A DNA stretch of 64,000 nt, taken from the NCBI RefSeq assembly GCF_008973665.1, contig NZ_WACP01000006.1:271635-335634 (forward strand), in the 5' to 3' direction. Below the pieces are notes generated by a model. That model saw only the letters and a program-made list of their open reading frames with translations, had not been told where the DNA came from and did not search any database. Numbering within the stretch: position 1 is the stretch's first letter; every line of letters begins with the position of its first letter. Source of the DNA: Paenibacillus tengchongensis. Lineage in GTDB: Bacteria; Bacillota; Bacilli; Paenibacillales; Paenibacillaceae. Below are positions 46,644-53,983 of this stretch, one piece after another. The position numbers and the translations under genes are program-made.

Positions 46644-47683
46644 AGGCCTGTCCTCTTTACTCTAAAAGTCGTTGTGTACCCTTTACTGTCCAGCTTGTGG
46701 ACGGTGGACACGACGTAATAGATCCCGCTGAAGCGCTCGCCCATGCCGAGCAGCTTCACCGTCTGGCCCGCGCGCAGCTGCGGATTGCCCCAGCACATGC
46801 CTTCGCCGGCGATAAAATCACGCAGCCTGCTGTTGTATGCGGCGCTGGCCAGCGCTTTCGCTTCGCTCATGTCCAGCAGATTCTCCGCCATAATGGCAAT
46901 CGGCGATTCCTCGATCCCCTTGGCGGAGATCGCATACCCGGTCTCCTTTCCGCCCATCTTGGCTGTCTCATCGCCCGCCTTGGCCTCGGCCTCCAGCGCT
47001 TTCTTCTCCTTGACATCCCAGCCGCGGATCTTAACCTTGCTGCCGCGGGTCAGCGTCCGCAGCTCCAGGTTCAGCCGTTCAAAATCCTTCTTGAAGCTCA
47101 GCTCCGGCAGCGTCGGGGCCTTCTGTGCCCGCGACTTGACGAAATACATCGTCTTGTCGTCGGCATAAAGCTCATAATCGAGCAGCGCGGCCCGTTCCAG
47201 GAGAAACTCGTAGTTGCTCTGATTGTTCTGGAACAGATAGGGATGCACAGTAGCCGTATCGTCAACCACAGGCGACAAGCCATGCTCCTTGGCGATTTCC
47301 GCAGCGATCTCGCTGTCCTTCTTCTTGAGAAACACCTTGCTGCGCGTGCCCATGCGGAGCCTGTGCAGCAGGTCATACCCGCGGATATCGAGTACGGAAT
47401 GCTCGGAGAAATTCAGATCCAGCGACGTAATCTCCCCGCTGATCAGCGGCACGGCTTTGTCCAGCCCGAGCGAGAGCTTCACCTTGTCGCCGGGCTTCAG
47501 CGTCTTCAGATCAATGCCGCGCCACATGCCATTGCCGGAGTCCACCATATTCAGCCGGATGGAGAACAAAGCCGGCAGGTTGATTTCATCCTCCAGCGTC
47601 ACGCCTTCCACAGCGGCCGTAAGGCCGGCGGCGAGCTTGCTTCCATTCAGTTCAATTTTGTAGTTCGCTACACTGGTGCTCAT
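46640..47683 (-). CDS. Hub protein, late control gpD/gp27-like (Pvc8 N-terminal half)
   Basis: 347 aa. VTLEDEINLPALFSIRLNMV, FSEHSVLDIRGYDLLHRLRM, and SNYEFLLERAALLDYELYAD are signatures of the phage late control D/VgrG hub family. CWGNPQLRAGQTVKLLGMGE and YYVVSTVHKLDSKGYTTTFR close the second hub domain. In Pvc8 the hub and spike are one chain; here they are separate overlapping genes. It should trimerise to adapt the hexameric tube to the trimeric spike. Confidence 0.9.
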   Translation of the reverse strand: MSTSVANYKIELNGSKLAAGLTAAVEGVTLEDEINLPALFSIRLNMVDSGNGMWRGIDLKTLKPGDKVKLSLGLDKAVPLISGEITSLDLNFSEHSVLDIRGYDLLHRLRMGTRSKVFLKKKDSEIAAEIAKEHGLSPVVDDTATVHPYLFQNNQSNYEFLLERAALLDYELYADDKTMYFVKSRAQKAPTLPELSFKKDFERLNLELRTLTRGSKVKIRGWDVKEKKALEAEAKAGDETAKMGGKETGYAISAKGIEESPIAIMAENLLDMSEAKALASAAYNSRLRDFIAGEGMCWGNPQLRAGQTVKLLGMGERFSGIYYVVSTVHKLDSKGYTTTFRVKRTGL

Positions 47684-47697
47684 CTTCAGCCCCCGCC

Positions 47698-48309
47698 TTA
47701 ATCCGGAATGACCAGCGTCCTTCCGATATCATTTTTGCCGGGAAAGCCAATCGGATTGACAATCCCGTTCAGTTCGGCAATTCTCCGCCAGGCCAGCGGC
47801 TCTTTCAGCGCTTCGTTCGCAATGAGATCCAGCCGGTCGCCGCTCTTGACGATCCACAGCTTACGGCAGGCATTCAGCCCCTGGTTGTCCTCAACTGTTT
47901 TATCCGGCTCATCCGTGATGAACGTGACATCCAGCAGCGAGCGTACGGGTGTGCCGTTCTCCAGGAACATCGTGAATTTCTGCTCAATCTTGCTCAGCAG
48001 CCCGCGGTACGTAAAGCCGCCCCAGACAAACAAGCACACCGGCGGCCGCTTCGTGCTCTTTCCGCTGACCTTGGGGTCAAGCAGTGAGGTCAGCTTACGG
48101 GTCAGCTTGCGCACATCGCTGCGCTTCTCGTAAGTATCGTAGAATAAAGAAACCTTGAACTCCGGCGTTTCGCTAATCTGGAACTGCTTGTTGTTCTTCT
48201 CGCCTGTATACTTCCCTTCAAAAGAAACGGTGTACTCATTGGGGTTATACATCACCTCAATGGCACCGCCGCCCATATCCAGCGGAATAATCTTCGCTTT
48301 CTCCGCCAT
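47698..48309 (-). CDS. LysM-domain tube-baseplate adaptor (Pvc7/Afp7 type)
   Basis: 203 aa. The N-terminal half (MGGGAIEVMYNPNEYTVSFE, FKVSLFYDTYEKRSDVRKLT) matches the contractile-injection adaptor family. The C-terminal 50 residues are a LysM module (LWIVKSGDRLDLIANEALKE, WRRIAELNGIVNP). In contractile systems this protein links the last tube ring to the hub, and LysM is used structurally rather than for wall binding. It is followed by the hub gene after 14 bp. Confidence 0.88.
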   Translation of the reverse strand: MAEKAKIIPLDMGGGAIEVMYNPNEYTVSFEGKYTGEKNNKQFQISETPEFKVSLFYDTYEKRSDVRKLTRKLTSLLDPKVSGKSTKRPPVCLFVWGGFTYRGLLSKIEQKFTMFLENGTPVRSLLDVTFITDEPDKTVEDNQGLNACRKLWIVKSGDRLDLIANEALKEPLAWRRIAELNGIVNPIGFPGKNDIGRTLVIPD

Positions 48310-49883
48310 TACCTAAGCCCCCTCCGGTCATTGCGAATGGCTATTCGTTTCTCCAGTACCTGGTATACCTGCTCCGCCAGCTGATGGATCTCTTCCGCAC
48401 TGACCTTCGGTTGCCGGGCGGCCTCCCTGGGCGCCGGCCCCGCTGCAGCCGGGGTATGCCCTCCCGCCTGCGGAGACTGCATGCGCTCTGCAGGTTGTCC
48501 AGCCGGCTTGCCCGCTGCCGCCCCCGCCGCAGCCTTCCGCTGCTCTGGCCTGTGATGAAGCAGCTCCGCAAACGGAAGCTCCGCTGTGCCGCGCATGGCC
48601 CGCCCCGGCGTATTCACAGCCGGTCTGTTCTGCAGCTCCGGCATCACGGGAAGCGCCGGGCCGCTGACGGGATACACCGGCGGGGCAGATCTCCTTTGGG
48701 GTCCGAAAGCATCTACGGGCCGGTGCCGCTGCTGCAGCATCTGGAGTTCCGTCCGGGATTCCTGAACGGAAGCCGGAAGCGGACTCATTAGTGTACTCCG
48801 CTCACCCGCAGCGTGTTGAGTGACTGTTCTAGCAGGAAAGATTGTCCGTCCGCTCTCAGCGGAGGGCCCCCGGTATGCAAGTCCGGCCAGTACTTGGGCT
48901 ACCCCCTTGCCTGCAGTAAGCTTCAGCGTCTCAGGCAGAGCCCGCTGCATCTGCGGTACTACGGCAGCAGGTACGGGGCCATCCGGATCAGCTGATCCGC
49001 CGGACCGGGCCGTTCCCGCCTGCATCACCGTTCCGGGTAATGAGGCCGCCGCTTGCCGTCCAGGCCCAAGACTTAACGGAATCATCCGTTGTGGCGGAGC
49101 TGAATATTGCTGCACTTCCTGCAGATTAGAGGAAGAACGGGCCTCGCGATTATGGGAATGGATCTGCAGAACACGCAGCTGCCGTCCGGCAGACTTTACC
49201 GCCTGCCACGGATCAGCAGCAGCAATGGAATTACTTTTCCCAGTTGTTATATGCTGTAATTGGTGTGTTCTTACCCTGCCTAAATTCCAAGGCCCGTCCT
49301 CTACTACTGAAGGAACAACGGACCGTGCGAATTCCTGCACCCGCTCTGCGGGCAGCCGGTAACCGGTCTTAAGCTGCCGTTCCGGCACCCTTGCTCTTCC
49401 TGAGGGCAGTTCCAGCTCTCTTGCCGGCTGCGGAACCGGCCTGGCGTAATGCCCGGCCTTGCCGGCTTCTTCCTGCTCCGGATGATGCAGCGGAGCAGCG
49501 GAAGCGGCTGCCCTGACGGCAGCTCCCGTAATCTCCCGCTCCGGGCCGGGAGGAATCGCCTGCTGGCGGATGACGATACTTGAGGTATGCTTCACAAGCA
49601 GTGTCCGGATCACCCGTTCCGGCAGCACCGTGCTTGTCATTGGCCGATGGGCGGACTCCTGCCGGATTTGGACAAGCTGCACAGGATGTATGTTCGTTAC
49701 AGCGGCTGGAGCGGCATCGGTCTCGGGCCAGCCAGACAGCTGAAAGCTCAGCTTGCGCAGAATCAGGCCGGTAAGCGCCTGGCGATGGCGGAGGATTCCG
49801 TATTTCCCGCTGATCCTGCCGGCAAAATCAGGCGCTGCCGGAATTCCCGTGGTGGTTATCCGCTTTAGCAAGATCAGGCTCAT
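48309..49883 (-). CDS. Pro/Ala-rich disordered eCIS protein with short C-terminal helix
   Basis: About 524 aa from the ATG at 49883, one base after the tube-2 stop; a longer frame to 49976 overlaps that gene. The first 30 residues (SLILLKRITTTGIPAAPDFA, then GRISGKYGI) look ordered. The bulk is Pro, Ala, Gln, Arg and Gly rich with no fold, and the end, SAEEIHQLAEQVYQVLEKRI, is one amphipathic helix. Similar C-terminal helices on variable disordered chains are, to my memory, common in eCIS clusters at this position. Length regulator or cargo-linked protein are candidate roles; unproven. Confidence 0.75.
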   Translation of the reverse strand: MSLILLKRITTTGIPAAPDFAGRISGKYGILRHRQALTGLILRKLSFQLSGWPETDAAPAAVTNIHPVQLVQIRQESAHRPMTSTVLPERVIRTLLVKHTSSIVIRQQAIPPGPEREITGAAVRAAASAAPLHHPEQEEAGKAGHYARPVPQPARELELPSGRARVPERQLKTGYRLPAERVQEFARSVVPSVVEDGPWNLGRVRTHQLQHITTGKSNSIAAADPWQAVKSAGRQLRVLQIHSHNREARSSSNLQEVQQYSAPPQRMIPLSLGPGRQAAASLPGTVMQAGTARSGGSADPDGPVPAAVVPQMQRALPETLKLTAGKGVAQVLAGLAYRGPSAESGRTIFPARTVTQHAAGERSTLMSPLPASVQESRTELQMLQQRHRPVDAFGPQRRSAPPVYPVSGPALPVMPELQNRPAVNTPGRAMRGTAELPFAELLHHRPEQRKAAAGAAAGKPAGQPAERMQSPQAGGHTPAAAGPAPREAARQPKVSAEEIHQLAEQVYQVLEKRIAIRNDRRGLR

Positions 49884-49885
49884 CG

Positions 49886-50362
49886 CTATCTGTACCGGTA
49901 CAGCCCGTTGTGAGTCAGCACCAGGCTTTCCACAGCGATACTGCTGCTGCCTGCATTGAACGCCGGTCCTTCCCATTTAATCGGACAGGCTTCGATGAAA
50001 TTCCACCAGACCTGTGGATTGCCGGAATGATCCAGCAGGCAGATCGAGCCGCTGCGCCGGCTGATGACCCCATTCATCACATTTTGATACCAGCTCCATA
50101 AATAATTGTCTCCGGTCACTCCATTCTTCAGCGTCAGATCAGAGTGCTTCGTCCCTGTCAGGAACACAAATTCCTTGTGGTTCTCACCGCCGAATGTTTT
50201 GCGCTCCACCTGGGTTTCGATGCTCAGACCGGAGACCTCGCTGAAGCCGGCGACTGATATTCCGTCGATCTCCACGATAAAGTTATAAGCAAGATAGGGG
50301 TCTTCCCGGTACCCCGGAACCCAGTTCCGTCTGGCCCCGATATTCAGAATATTTGGCCGCAT
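49886..50362 (-). CDS. eCIS tube protein 2 (gp19/Pvc5 type)
   Basis: 158 aa, ATG with AGGAGGTAATT directly upstream. LAYNFIVEIDGISVAGFSEV, SGLSIETQVERKTFGGEN and LTLKNGVTGDNYLWSWYQNV are signatures of T4 gp19-like tube proteins. The end, IAVESLVLTHNGLYRYR, matches the family. It differs from tube protein 1 and probably forms the specialised ring next to the baseplate, as Pvc5 does. Confidence 0.92.
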   Translation of the reverse strand: MRPNILNIGARRNWVPGYREDPYLAYNFIVEIDGISVAGFSEVSGLSIETQVERKTFGGENHKEFVFLTGTKHSDLTLKNGVTGDNYLWSWYQNVMNGVISRRSGSICLLDHSGNPQVWWNFIEACPIKWEGPAFNAGSSSIAVESLVLTHNGLYRYR

Positions 50363-50371
50363 AATTACCTC

Positions 50372-50566
50372 CTAAGCCTCAAAGAACTCCTTCTTCTCTT
50401 CCCCTCCGCCGAGCTTCCGGTTAATGCTGCTGACCTCCCGGCACCAGCGGTCCCGCTCGGGATGCTCCAGGCCAAGCACGGTCGCGTAATCCCAGTGCAG
50501 GTAATAGGTCAGAAAGGCTACCTCCTCATAGAGGCGGTCAAGGGGGTAGCCGACTATTCCCCCAAC
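50372..50566 (-). CDS. DUF6760/Pvc6-like small protein, no ordinary start codon
   Basis: The frame reads GIVGYPLDRLYEEVAFLTYY followed by LEHPERDRWCREVSSINRKL and ends at 50374-50372. YPLDRLYEEVAF and the WHxD/RW segment match the short eCIS family I know as DUF6760 (Pvc6/Afp6 position). The codons between the preceding in-frame TGA and this motif are GCT, GGA, GAC, GTT, GGG, GGA, ATA and GTC: no ATG, GTG or TTG. It lies in the -1 frame relative to the upstream gene, which ends over it at TTGGGGGAATAG. Either ATA/ATT-type initiation or a -1 ribosomal frameshift makes it. Too short to be reported by ordinary gene calling. Confidence 0.75.
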   Translation of the reverse strand, partial: VGGIVGYPLDRLYEEVAFLTYYLHWDYATVLGLEHPERDRWCREVSSINRKLGGGEEKKEFFEA

Positions 50567-50922
50567 GTCTCCAGCTCAATCTCGAACGGCTGCTCGCACT
50601 TCGGGCATTTGGTATGCAAGGTATTGGATCCGTTCTGGTTGATCCGGTTGTACATTTCCTGCAGATAGGCAAAATCCGCGGTGTACAGCTCTTCGATGAC
50701 CCGTGGTGTAATCATGCTCAGGCCGCCCAGGCTGACAACCACCCGCGAGAGCAGAATCACGCTTAAATAGGCCGGGTTCTGCTGCACCCGCGAATCGCGC
50801 AGCGGCATAATTTCGTCCGCTGCGGTTGCGAGCCGCATGGTGCCCTGCTTATGCAGGGTACCCGTGCCATCCACGTAGCCCTTGGGTAGAGTGAAGCTGA
50901 ATTCGGTTTGCAAAATGTCCAT
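50554..50922 (-). CDS. eCIS tail assembly protein (gpG-like position)
   Basis: 122 aa. FSFTLPKGYVDGTGTLHKQG and TMRLATAADEIMPLRDSRVQ, then AYLSVILLSRVVVSLGGL, are typical of the small phage-tail-assembly-type proteins between tube and DUF6760 genes in eCIS. A CPKC pair near the C-terminus (KCPKCEQPFEIE) may bind zinc. It ends in LETLGE with stop TAG at 50554, overlapping the next frame. In phages the gene at this place encodes the tail chaperone and is frameshifted. Role inferred from position. Confidence 0.8.
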   Translation of the reverse strand: MDILQTEFSFTLPKGYVDGTGTLHKQGTMRLATAADEIMPLRDSRVQQNPAYLSVILLSRVVVSLGGLSMITPRVIEELYTADFAYLQEMYNRINQNGSNTLHTKCPKCEQPFEIELETLGE

Positions 50923-51078
50923 GCTTTCGTCTATACCTCGCTTCCGCCCGGATTCGTCCGGGGTTCTCAGGAATACTTAAGCCGCTGCGCCATTCCGGTG
51001 CCGATCCTTTTCATACAGGCCTATAATTTTTTAGGTTGAGGCGTATGTTGTCGGCTGCCCGGCGGCGGAGCATACGGC

Positions 51079-51522
51079 TTATCTCACCCGGCGTACACCT
51101 TCATGCACCAGCTCCAGCGATTCGACCGACACCTCGTTGCCCTTGGCGCTGAGCGCGCTGACATCGTATTTGACCGGCCAGGCTTCGAGGATATCCCATT
51201 GCGCCTTGTCATTGCCCTCCTCGTCCACCAGAATGATGGACAAGCTCTTGCGGTTCTTGAGCGCGCCCTTGTCTTCGACCGATTTGCGCCAGTTGTACAG
51301 CTCCAGCGAGTCAGTAAGACCTTTCTTCAGCGTGATGTTGCCGAACTTGGTCAGGCCGGACAGCTTGCGCGAATGCGGCGCATCAATGCCCTCCCGGTAG
51401 TCGACGGCCTCGGTAGAGGTGTCGGGAATTGTCGCATCGGCGAACGCTGCGGTCTGAATGCCGTCAATGACCACCCGGAAGCGGTAATTGCGGTAAGGAT
51501 CCAGTCTTTTGCCTGTTGCCAT
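51079..51522 (-). CDS. eCIS tube protein 1 (gp19/Pvc1 type)
   Basis: 147 aa. GKRLDPYRNYRFRVVIDGIQ and KLSGLTKFGNITLKKGLTDS followed by LYNWRKSVEDKGALKNRKSL define the T4 gp19-like tube family. WDILEAWPVKYDVSALSAKG and EVSVESLELVHEGVRRVR close the fold. It follows the sheath gene by 36 bp and should build the bulk of the inner tube. Confidence 0.93.
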   Translation of the reverse strand: MATGKRLDPYRNYRFRVVIDGIQTAAFADATIPDTSTEAVDYREGIDAPHSRKLSGLTKFGNITLKKGLTDSLELYNWRKSVEDKGALKNRKSLSIILVDEEGNDKAQWDILEAWPVKYDVSALSAKGNEVSVESLELVHEGVRRVR

Positions 51523-51558
51523 ATCGTATTTCTCCTCTCATGCTCTGATATGAGTCTG

Positions 51559-53097
51559 TTATTTGGACAATGTCTTCTGGCTGACCCGGATGACCACGAA
51601 TTCGGCCGGTTTCACCGGAGCCACGCCGACTTCAATGATCAGCTGGCCGGCATCCCGGACCGCAGGCGGATTGTTCTCCTCGTCCACCTTGACGAAGAAT
51701 GCTTCCTCCTGCGTAGTGCCATAAAGCGCGCCGTCTCTCCAGACACGGGTCAGGAAGGCCGTCAGGTTGCGCTTGACTTTGCCCCACAGGCTCGGGTCGT
51801 TCGGCTCAAAGACCACCCACTGGCTGCCTTCGTCCAGCGATTCTTCGATGTACATCATCAGGCGCCGCACGTTAACATAGTTCCATTCGGAGTCGGAGGA
51901 CAATGTCCGTGCACCCCAAACGCAGATGCCTTCCGGCAGCGAGCGGATGACGTTGATGCCTTCCGGGTTCAGCAGCTCCTGCTCCGCTTTGGTGATGACC
52001 TTCTCGATGCCCACCACCGTGTCCAGATAGCCGTCCGTTGTTCCGGCCGGAGCCTTGTGCACACCGCGCACAGAGTCCACGTAAGCGTAGGTTCCGGCGA
52101 TAGCGCCGGAAGGCGGCACCAGCTTTTGCTTACCGGTCAGCGGGTCATTGATGTACACCCACGGATAATAAAGCGCGCCGTAAGACGTGTTGAAGGAGTT
52201 ACCGGAGAAGTTGCCCGCACCAGCCTTGAAGTCCTTAACCTCGGTTGGGGTCAGGCCGTGCGGCGGATCGACGATGAAGATGCAATCCTTCCGCTGCTTG
52301 CAGTAATTGAGCATATCGAGGATAGTTCCGCGGCTATAAGCCATGTCGGCCAGGTCGGGAGCGGCCACGATATTGATGCCGTCGATGGTGTCGAAGGCAT
52401 GGATCCCGTTGCGGTTCACCGAATCGCCCAGGAAATCAATCGGCGACATCCCGTTTACACCGCCGCTGAGGAGCAGCGCGTTCTCGTTGAAGGCCGGAGT
52501 TTTCTCCATATTTTCCAGGACATCCAGATTGATCAGCGGAGTCACCTTTACAAAGGCGGACACCTCGTTGATCTTCTCTTCGAAATTGATCAGCAGCATG
52601 TTGTCGAATACTTCGACAATCTTGCCCTCTTCATCTTCACCGGCGTATTCGTCGTTAAAGTCGTCGTCCTCGTCATACTGCACAACTACCTTGAAGCCAA
52701 ACTGTTGCTTGTTGGAGGATTGGCTCACCTTGACCGAAATCCGGTTGCCCCAGACCCCCTCGGAACGGGCAACGACCTTGAAGAGATCACCGTTCTCTGT
52801 GTCCCGGATGGTCAGCGAGGCCGGCTGAATGTCGGTAGGAGCCGCTCTCACCACATAGCAGGAAGTGCCCCCTTCGGCAAAAAAGTTATACACCGCATAA
52901 GCCAGATACCCGTTTGGAATAAACTGGCCGAATTCGCTGACGAACTGGCTCCAGTTCGTGACCAGCACCGCTTTGCCGATCACACCCTTTTCTGCGATTC
53001 CGACAAACGCCCCGACCGAGGTGCCCACACCGGCAATCGGCTTAACCCCGCTGGAGACTTCTTCCACATACACACCAGGCGATAAATAATTGGCCAT
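51559..53097 (-). CDS. Contractile tail sheath protein (Pvc2-4/Afp2-4 type)
   Basis: 512 aa, ATG preceded by AGGAGGATACAAG. The N-terminus MANYLSPGVYVEEVSSGVKP is the canonical start of eCIS and phage sheaths, and GVGTSVGAFVGIAEKGVIGK follows. The conserved C-terminal domain includes GICVWGARTLSSDSEWNYVN, then VRRLMMYIEESLDEGSQWVV and FEPNDPSLWGKVKRNLTAFL. The end FVVIRVSQKT matches the handshake strand. Only one sheath gene is seen, whereas Afp and PVC have three. Confidence 0.96.
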   Translation of the reverse strand: MANYLSPGVYVEEVSSGVKPIAGVGTSVGAFVGIAEKGVIGKAVLVTNWSQFVSEFGQFIPNGYLAYAVYNFFAEGGTSCYVVRAAPTDIQPASLTIRDTENGDLFKVVARSEGVWGNRISVKVSQSSNKQQFGFKVVVQYDEDDDFNDEYAGEDEEGKIVEVFDNMLLINFEEKINEVSAFVKVTPLINLDVLENMEKTPAFNENALLLSGGVNGMSPIDFLGDSVNRNGIHAFDTIDGINIVAAPDLADMAYSRGTILDMLNYCKQRKDCIFIVDPPHGLTPTEVKDFKAGAGNFSGNSFNTSYGALYYPWVYINDPLTGKQKLVPPSGAIAGTYAYVDSVRGVHKAPAGTTDGYLDTVVGIEKVITKAEQELLNPEGINVIRSLPEGICVWGARTLSSDSEWNYVNVRRLMMYIEESLDEGSQWVVFEPNDPSLWGKVKRNLTAFLTRVWRDGALYGTTQEEAFFVKVDEENNPPAVRDAGQLIIEVGVAPVKPAEFVVIRVSQKTLSK

Positions 53098-53113
53098 CTT
53101 GTATCCTCCTAAA

Positions 53114-53341
53114 AGTTTTGTGAGCTGCGCTTCCTTGGTAATACTTCGTACAAAACTCGCATCGGAAGCATTCGCTTAGTTTTGTGAGCTGCGCTTCCTT
53201 GGTAATACTTCGTACAAAACTCGCATCGGAAGCATACGCTTAGTTTTGTGAGCTGCGCTTCCTTGGTAATACTTCGTACAAAACTCGCATCGGAAGCATA
53301 CGCTTAGTTTTGTGAGCTGCGCTCCCTGTTAATGCTTCGTG
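53114..53341. repeat. Tandem 64-bp repeats upstream of the sheath gene
   Basis: Three complete near-identical units start at 53114, 53178 and 53242, and a degenerate fourth starts at 53306. Each carries AGTTTTGT and ACAAAACT as an inverted pair, plus GCTTCC and GGAAGC, so each can fold. They lie in the 311-bp gap between the DUF4255 and sheath genes. They are not CRISPR: no spacers separate them. Confidence 0.9.
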
Positions 53342-53380
53342 CAAATAAACAAATGATTCTCCGCTCCAGTTATCCTCCAT
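53240..53380 (-). CDS. Possible 46-aa small ORF leading into the repeats
   Basis: ATG at 53380 with AAAGGAG 6 nt upstream. The peptide begins MEDNWSGESFVYLHEALTGS and continues through one and a half repeat units to a stop at 53240. A good ribosome binding site is the only support. It could be a leader peptide for the sheath mRNA or a chance frame in repeat DNA. Confidence 0.35.
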   Translation of the reverse strand: MEDNWSGESFVYLHEALTGSAAHKTKRMLPMRVLYEVLPRKRSSQN

Positions 53381-53408
53381 GAATCACTCCTTTCACAGAA
53401 GAAGCAGA

Positions 53409-53981
53409 CTAATATGGATGAATGCCGAGTTCGCGGGTCTGAACCCGCGGGATCGTAATCCGCTTGTCGGCAGGCAGCCTCACCGGTGAGACCAGATAAG
53501 ACAAGCTGACCTTGGCCGGCTTTCCGGGGAAAACCTCCCAGAGCTGCTTGATATCCTGGATCGTCAGATTATTGTAGGAAATCCGGATCTCCTCGTTGCC
53601 GCATGCGGCCAGATTCCCGGTCAGATCGGCGCCGCTCAGCACCGGATGCTCGTGGAACAGCTGAAAGATCCGTCCCAGAATAAGCTGCTCCGTCTCCCGG
53701 TCTTTGGCGTATGGCGTCAGCAGATAGTAAAGATCCAGGTAGGCCGGCGGGTAATAGAAATCCTCTGTGCCGCCGATCTCCTCCCGCTCGCTGTTGCGCA
53801 TGCTGGGGCTGTGGCTCAAATAATACAAACACATCGACAGCTTCATCGTAGAGCTGTCAATATCGCTGGGGGAGCCGAAGCTGATGAAGCTGTCATCGTT
53901 CAGCTCCGGCACACCCGCTTTCAGCAGCGCCTTCAGGCTCGTGCTGACATCTCTGATCACTGTACCGGTATCCACGGCCAT
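53409..53981 (-). CDS. DUF4255 protein (Pvc16-like tail terminator)
   Basis: 190 aa. TVIRDVSTSLKALLKAG, ISFGSPSDIDSSTMKLSMCL and YYPPAYLDLYYLLTPYAKDR are hallmarks of DUF4255, and WEVFPGKPAKVSLSYLVSPV follows. In eCIS this protein caps the sheath-tube end (Pvc16/Afp16). The start is one base after the stop of the AAA+ gene. It precedes the sheath gene, separated by the repeat-bearing gap. Confidence 0.9.
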   Translation of the reverse strand: MAVDTGTVIRDVSTSLKALLKAGVPELNDDSFISFGSPSDIDSSTMKLSMCLYYLSHSPSMRNSEREEIGGTEDFYYPPAYLDLYYLLTPYAKDRETEQLILGRIFQLFHEHPVLSGADLTGNLAACGNEEIRISYNNLTIQDIKQLWEVFPGKPAKVSLSYLVSPVRLPADKRITIPRVQTRELGIHPY

Positions 53982-53983
53982 CG

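Noticed and set aside
51103..53085. Long rightward open frame (660 codons) opposite the sheath and tube genes
   Set aside because: It lies antisense to two unmistakable structural genes, has no protein-family features and no ribosome binding site. It is a by-product of codon bias on the other strand.
53114..53341. Possible CRISPR array
   Set aside because: Units of 64 bp abut each other with no unique spacers, and no cas gene is near.
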